Shown: positions 50,885 through 58,400 of the stretch, in pieces
Numbering within the stretch: the stretch's first letter is position 1
How the letters are laid out: each line of letters begins with the position of its first letter
Source: Monoplex corrugatus
Taxonomy: Eukaryota; Mollusca; Gastropoda; Littorinimorpha; Ranellidae
Length of the DNA: 64,000 nt
Reading direction: 5' to 3'
NCBI GenBank assembly: GCA_030674185.1
Contig: JAPXFY010000015.1
Coordinates: 20,188,780 to 20,252,779 of the forward strand
Notes under the pieces: generated by a model
Database searches by the model: none
What the model was told of the DNA's origin: nothing
What the model saw: the letters and a program-made list of their open reading frames with translations, nothing else
Position numbers and translations under genes: made by a program

Positions 50885-52400
50885 CCCACACACACATAGT
50901 CTCTCTGTTTCTCTCTCTGTCTCTGTTTTTCTGTGTCTCTGTCTCTGTCTCTCTCGTCTCTGTCTCTCTCCGTCTCTGTCTGTCTGTCTCTTTCTCGACT
51001 TAGGTGCACTTAGAAGTATGGACACAACTCTATTTTTTCAACTTTTTGATGCCCGGGTTAAACCAGTGTTGCTCGACACATCAGAAATACGGTGGACAAT
51101 AAGTTTCATTTGTGATAGAACCAGCCCACCATTTTGCATGTATATGTAAACGGTTACTAAATGTCTGTAGCAAGACTCCAAACTCCATGGCATAATTATG
51201 GGGAACAGAGCTAATACATAGACTTTACAATCATCTCCCTCAGATGTTGGCTAAAACTGTGCAAATTGGCCAAAGAGAATACCCAAGCAAGTTTTACACG
51301 CTACAAAACAGTATTGAATCAAATGGAGCAAAACAAGAGTGGGTGCAAATGGGCCAGTCGAAAAAAAGAATGCTTAGAACCGTACGAGAAGTATAAAATG
51401 AAAGAGTTTTTCTCTTGTGTTTTAGGAAAAGCACGATAAAAACAACTGGAAACACAAAACAGTGAGCAATGATGGTTTTTCCATATATCTTTTGTTTAAA
51501 TCATCATATCAGCTAGAATCTCATTTGAACAATGTAACTATAAAGAAATTCATTATCAGATTCTCATATGCATTCTTATTCTTCTCCCTTAATTCCATGA
51601 ACAGTCACTGTGGCACCACACTAAAGTTCACCAGATTTCTCCAGTTATGTCGGTTGTCTGACAAAGCCTGGGTCTCTGCAAATGTTTTTTTGTCCATTTT
51701 GCAGTTGTCAATTAATCTTTTCCCTGTCTTCTTCTTTAATAGTTTTCTGGAGGAATGATTCAACAAGGCTATTTAATCTTTTTACATGGCCATACGAACG
51801 TAATTGTCTTTTCTTAACTGACATCAGCAAGTCTTCATATGGTCCAGTTGCTGCTTTGTGGTTAGGCGCACTTGTTTATTTGGTAATATGATCGGTGTAT
51901 CAGTGTTCAATATCTTGCACAGCACCTCATCTCCATGACTTGGAATCATCTTCCCAAAATCTCTGTTAGGGTCCATATCTCACATGCATACAGAAAGATG
52001 GAATATAATACACCGCATACGTAAAAGGCCTGGTCTTGTGTTCCATACAGATTTCTTGCCCTCCCACACAGAGGTTTCAACCTGATTAGTGCCGTCTGAT
52101 CCCATTTTGCCTTGACACAAACCATCTGGGTGCAAACAAACGTTTCCAAACAAGCAGTGTATTCCGAAATGCACACCCATTCTGTCCAAACCATGTGGAA
52201 GACAAAATTCATTTTTTTTCTTTTTATGCCACGTGTTTGCCAATACCAGACGTAAAATACATAGAAATTACATGCTGCATGACATTACTCCAACCCTAAA
52301 AATCGTACTTGAAAATCCTATAAAGAAGAAGAAGAAGAAGAAGAAAAAAAGAGAGAGAGGGACAGAAGAGAGTTAGAAGAAGAGAGAGAGAGAGAGAGAG

Positions 52401-52470
<70 letters not shown>

Positions 52471-55400
52471 AATGCACAGTTTCTATGTTTAGCAGTTGAG
52501 AGAAGAACTTACAACCAATCACCAGATCAGACGGTAGTGTATAGTTAATACCTAATAACTATCAGGCTTGTGCTTTTGTTCTAATGACTAATTCTGCTGG
52601 AAGAAAATAATGAAAAAAAGCAGTTACTGTGTGAAAACGTGTATTCTAATCCCCATCCCCTCCACATTTGTGTATGGGCCAGGGGGTTTCACAGTAAAAG
52701 ATTGACAGTGTCGGTATCAGACATCACACACACTCGAATACTTCGCACGCCGCACGCACGCACACATAACATAACATCGAGTACCACACAATACCGCACG
52801 CACAGACTATCGCGCCTCACCGCACGCATACACAACATCACATACTCACAAATACACCACCAGACACGACACCACACACACACACAACACACAACACACA
52901 ACACACACACACAAACACCACACCGCACGCACACACACGCACGCATCACACACCGAGACGCACAAATAACACAGAACATCGCCGAACGCACATCACCATA
53001 CACAAACATCCGAGCGCACAACACACACACACACCACACACACACACAACACACACACACACACACACACCACACACACACACACAACACACACACACAC
53101 ACCACCCCCACACACACACATCTTTATTTTCTGTATCACAATATAGCATTGTGACAATACACCATATGTCACTTCTGAACTTATTACAAGGCACAGTATG
53201 TTTCCTGAGTCAGCTCTGTTACTGATTGTGTACTTGTGTTTCTCATTGTTATGTTACTTATGTCCTGTGTGTGTCTGTGGACGTTTTTCCGTGTGAATCA
53301 CTCATTTTGTTGAGCTGATAGGGTTGTCTGTTTTATTGTCTGGGTTCTCTGATTCATGTAGAAACTTTAATGTTTTCCACACATATATATTTTCTTCTTT
53401 TGAAATGTACTCCTTTTATCGTGCGGCTTTTTGTGTTTGTGTGTGGTTGCTATTTACTGTATTCCGTATTGATTGAAGGACCCGTGTTTGAATATAGCAT
53501 TCCTGATCATATTGTTTCTGACGTATTTTTTGTCTTTTTCTAAATGATGTATGAAGTATACTAGTTTTGATGCTTTTGCCAATATTAGTATGAATTCGTT
53601 TAATAGTTTAGTTGATCTGTTCCTTTGTTTGGGTGATGGATATGTTTAACATGTTAAGAATCTGTTTCCTTCATAAATATTTCAGTCAGTGCGACGTAAG
53701 TAGGGATAGAGATTTGATAATCTTGAATTCGTTTTTCTTGTCAAAATTTGCGTTTGAAAATATTTGGTTGAGAAAATTGCTTATTATATTGATTACAAAC
53801 AATTATAAAGATTCGTTAAAATGCTGTAAAATTCATAGGATATTTTCATGAATATATCGCTATATGTGAATATGTATAATTGTGAATATATGTATATAAG
53901 TAAACCAGTTTGTTCATCGTGAATTCATTTTTGGTATGAAAATTTGCGTTTACAAGTATTCGCCTGGGTTAATTACATCATTACTTTTAAACAGTTGTAA
54001 ACGTCAGTGAGGTAAGTTAAAATCTACAGGCAGTATACTGAAAAGAAGAATCTATGTACACAAATTTTCGCCCCTAATAATTGCATCATTAATTTCAAGC
54101 AATAATTTTCATTCAAATACGGTGAATTCTACAGACAGTATTTAGAAAGATATCAGGATTTGATCCTCCTAAATTCATTTCTGTGGCCAGAATCTATGTA
54201 TGGAAGTATTTGGCCAAGATAACCGCATAACTGATTGCAAACAGTTCCAATATAAAATCAATAAAATGCGGTGACATTTTTAAGCGATATTGTAGATATA
54301 TCAGTGAGATACATACATGGTCAGTAGAATATGACGACTTCTTCTGGCGATAATTACTCAACAAAACACCGTATACCCTACAGGCGATATTTCCTCGTAT
54401 ACGGCGCAGCACATGTAAATTAAATAACTTTACCATCCTAAATTGCTTTCTGAGATCATCACTTATGAGCGAAAATATTTGACTAAGATAAGAGCATCAT
54501 TGATTAAACCAGCAGTGCGACACATATTCATATATTGAATTGAGCATCCTGGATTAATTTCTGAGATCAGAATTGGAGACTGAAAATATTTGGCGAACAT
54601 AATTGCACAGAAACTATTGTGAATAGTAGGTGAAATACGATAAACTCTTCAGACGATATTCACACAGATATAGCGGTTTCACATGTAAATATTATGACTT
54701 AAGCGTCCTGAATTCATTTCTGAGATCAAAGTGGTGTGCGAGAATGTTTGGCGAAGATAAATTGTTTCATTAATTTTGAAACATTTGTAGAACAGTCAAT
54801 GTTTTACGGGGATTTGTGCTTGCGGTATATGTAGCGACATGATAGTGGCATATGTAAATATAATCATTTGATCATCCTGAATTTATTTCTGTTATCATAA
54901 ATTGTTTCTCAGAAAGTTTAACCAAGAGAATTGCATCATTAATTACAACAGTTATGAAGAATAATTGAAATTCAATCAAATCTAAAGGCTTGTTTTATAC
55001 AGATGTATAATGAATTAATCATAAGTATAATCAAATGTAAAGACTTGTTTTATACTTATGTATTAAGAATGAATCATACTGCATCCATTTCTGAAATCAG
55101 ATTTTGTGCTTGAAAATATCTGGTGGAGATAACTGCATTATTCATTTCAAACAACTACAAAGAATGAATACTTTAGAGTAAGTACTATGGTGATATGTAC
55201 ACAGTTATAAATTTGATATGTATAAATCCTGAATTTATTTCCGCAATCAGAATTTATTTGTGTGAGAAAATACTTGGCCAAGATAATTGTGTTACTAAAA
55301 ATAACATACTTATGAATAATCAGTGATAAGTGGCAAAATGTACGTGCGACATTCATTAATAAATAGCAATAGACATATGTGAATAAAATAGCAATGGACA

Positions 55401-58400
55401 TGTGTAAATATCACGAATTAATTATTCTGAATCCCTTTTTGTAAATATGTTTTGTTTAAGAAAATATCTAGCCAGGCAACTGCTTCATTAATGTCACAAA
55501 ATTTATGGGCAGCAGTCAAATGAATGCGGTTCTCTCTATAGGCATAAGATCAGAAATTGTGTGAGAAAATACTTAGCCGAGGTAATTGTATCATTAATTA
55601 CAACAAAGAAAAGTGATCAAAATACGATCAAATGTATTGGCTTATTTTAAACAGATATAGCTCTGTGATACATGTAAATGTAATGATTTGATTATCCTGA
55701 TATCATTTTGGTATTTGGGATTTGTGTATGAACATATTTGATCAAGAAGATTACATCGTTAATTTCAAACATTTTTAGTTATTGGTAGTCGACAAAAATA
55801 CTAAAAATTGTACAGGTTGTATTTGTACCAATCTGACAATGAGGCCCATGAAAATAATTCCGATTCTGAGATCATACTTTGTTTACGAAAATATCTGACC
55901 AAGTGAACTGCATCATTGATTACCAACAATTACGATTAGCCACGGAAATGCAATCAAATCTATCTCATGCTTTTATAAACACTATATTAATAACAATTAC
56001 TAAAATTTCTTCGATTCTGATATGAAATTACACACACTTTTGAAGATGGCTTCGTTTGTTTTATTCAGTAGTTCTGTATTGCTTCTCAGTAGATTTGGAT
56101 GTTAATGAAAACTGGAGTAAGTGCGGAAATTGTAGCCGCACGTGCAGCATAAAAATATGGTCAGAGTAAAAGATAAAAATCAGCTGATTCCGTTGAAGTA
56201 CCGCAGGCTAAGAGTGGATCGTCCAGAAGATGACGCTTGAACGTGCCATTGCCAAGGTCACTCATTCCGAGATGGAGTCGGCAATGAATAAGTTGTTCTT
56301 TTCTGTCTCCGTAATGAATAAGTTGTTCTTTTCTGTCTCCGTGATGAATGTTTTTTTTTCTGTTTCCGTGATAAAAAAAGTTGTTCTTTTCTGTCTCCGT
56401 GATGCGTAAGTTCTTTTTTTCTGCCTGCATGATGAATAAGTAGTTCTTTTTTTCTGTCTCCGAGTTGTTCTTTTTTTTCTCCGAGTTGTTCTTTCTTATC
56501 TCAGTGATGAATAAGTTGTTCTTTCCTGTCGCCGTGATGAATAAGTTGTTCTTTTCTGTCTCCCTGATGAATAAGTTATTCATTTCTGTCTCCATAATGA
56601 ATAAGTTGTTCTTTTTTGTCTCCCTAATGAATAAGTTGTTCTTTTTTGTCTCCCTGATGAATAAGTTGTTCTTTTCTGTCTCCCTGATGAATAAGTTGTT
56701 CTTTTCTGTCTCCCTGATGAATAAGTTGTTCATTTCTGTCTCCATAATGAATAAGTTGTTCTTTTTTGTCTCCATAATGAATAAGTTGTTCTTTTTTGTC
56801 TCCATAATGAATAAGTTGTTCTTTTCTGTCTCCATAATGAATAAGTTCTTTTCTGTCTCCGTGATGAATAAGTTTTTTTTTCCTGTCGCCGTGATGAATA
56901 ACTTCTGTCTCCGTGATGAATAAGTTGTTCTTTCCTGTCTCCGTGATGAATAAGTTGTTGTTTTCTGTCTCCGTTATGAATAAGTTGTTGTTTTCTGTCT
57001 CTGTGATGAACAAGTTATTTTTTTCTGTCTCCATGATGAATACGTTGTTCTTTTCTGTCTCTGTGATGAATAAGTTTTTTTTTTTTTCTGTGATGAGTAA
57101 GTTTTTTTCTGTCCCTTAATGAATAAGTTGTTCTTTTCTGTCTCTGTGATGAATAAGTTGTTTTCTGTCTCTGTGATGAATAAGTTGTTTTTTTCTGTCT
57201 CTGTGATGAATAAGTTGTTCTTTTCTGTCTCTGTGATGGATGATAAGTTGTTCTTTTCAGTCTCCGTGATGAATAAGTTGTTCTTTTCAGTCTCTGTGAT
57301 GAATAAGTTGTTCTTTTCTGTCGCCGTGATGAACACATTGTTTTTTCTGTCTCTGTGATGAATAAGGTTTTTTTCCGTTTCTGTGATGTGTAAGGTTTTT
57401 TTTCTGTCTCCGTGATGAATAAGTTGTTCTTTTCTGTCTCCGTGATGAATAAGTTGTTCTTTTCTGTCTCCCTGATGAATAAGTTGTTCATTTCTGTCTC
57501 CGTGATGAATAAGTTGTTCTTTTCTGTCTCCCTGATGAATAAGTTGTTCTTTTCTGTCTCCGTGATGAATAAGTTGTTCTTTTCTGTCTCTGTGATGAAT
57601 AAGTTGTTCTTTTCTGTCTCCGTGATGAATAAGTTGTTCTTTTCTGTCTCAATGATGAATAAGTTGTTCTTTTCTGTCTCCGTGATGAATAAGTTATTCT
57701 TTTCTGTCTCCGTGATGAATAAGTTGTTCTTTTCTGTCTCCGTGATGAATAAGTTGTTCTTTTCTGTCTCCGTGATGAATAAGTTGTTCTTTTCTGTCTC
57801 CGTGATGAATAAGTTGTTCTGTTCTGTCTCTGTGATGAATAAGTTGTTCTTTTCTGTCTCCGTGATGAATAAGTTGTTCTTTTCTGTCTCCGTGATGAAT
57901 ACGTTGTTCTTTTCTGTCTCCGTGATGAATAAGTTGTTCTTTTCAGTCTCTGTGATGAATAAGTTGTTCTTTTCAGTCTCTGTGATGAATAAGTTGTTCT
58001 TTTCTGTCTCCGTGATGAATAAGTTGTTCTTTTCTGTCTCCGTAATGAATACGTTGTTCTTTTCTGTCTCCGTGATGAATAAGTTGTTCTTTTCTGTCTC
58101 TGTGATGAATATGTTGTTCTTTTTTGTCTCCATGATGAATAATTTGTTCTGTTCTGTCTCTGTGATGAATAAGTTGTTCTTTTCTGTCTCCGTGATGAAT
58201 AAGTTGTTCTTTTCTGTCTCCGTGATGAATAAGTTGTTCTTTTCTGTCTCAATGATGAATAAGTTGTTCTTTTTTGTCTCCCATGTAGAAATAACAATTT
58301 TTGAATTAACAAAGGATGATGTTAGCTTTTATGCTATGACAGTTCCATATACAGCATTTGTTGTGTTAAGAAACGGGATTTTCGATAAAGTTGGATGTCA

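Noticed and set aside
52639..53194. Thr/His-rich protein
   Set aside because: Translation of irregular CA and ACGC repeats.
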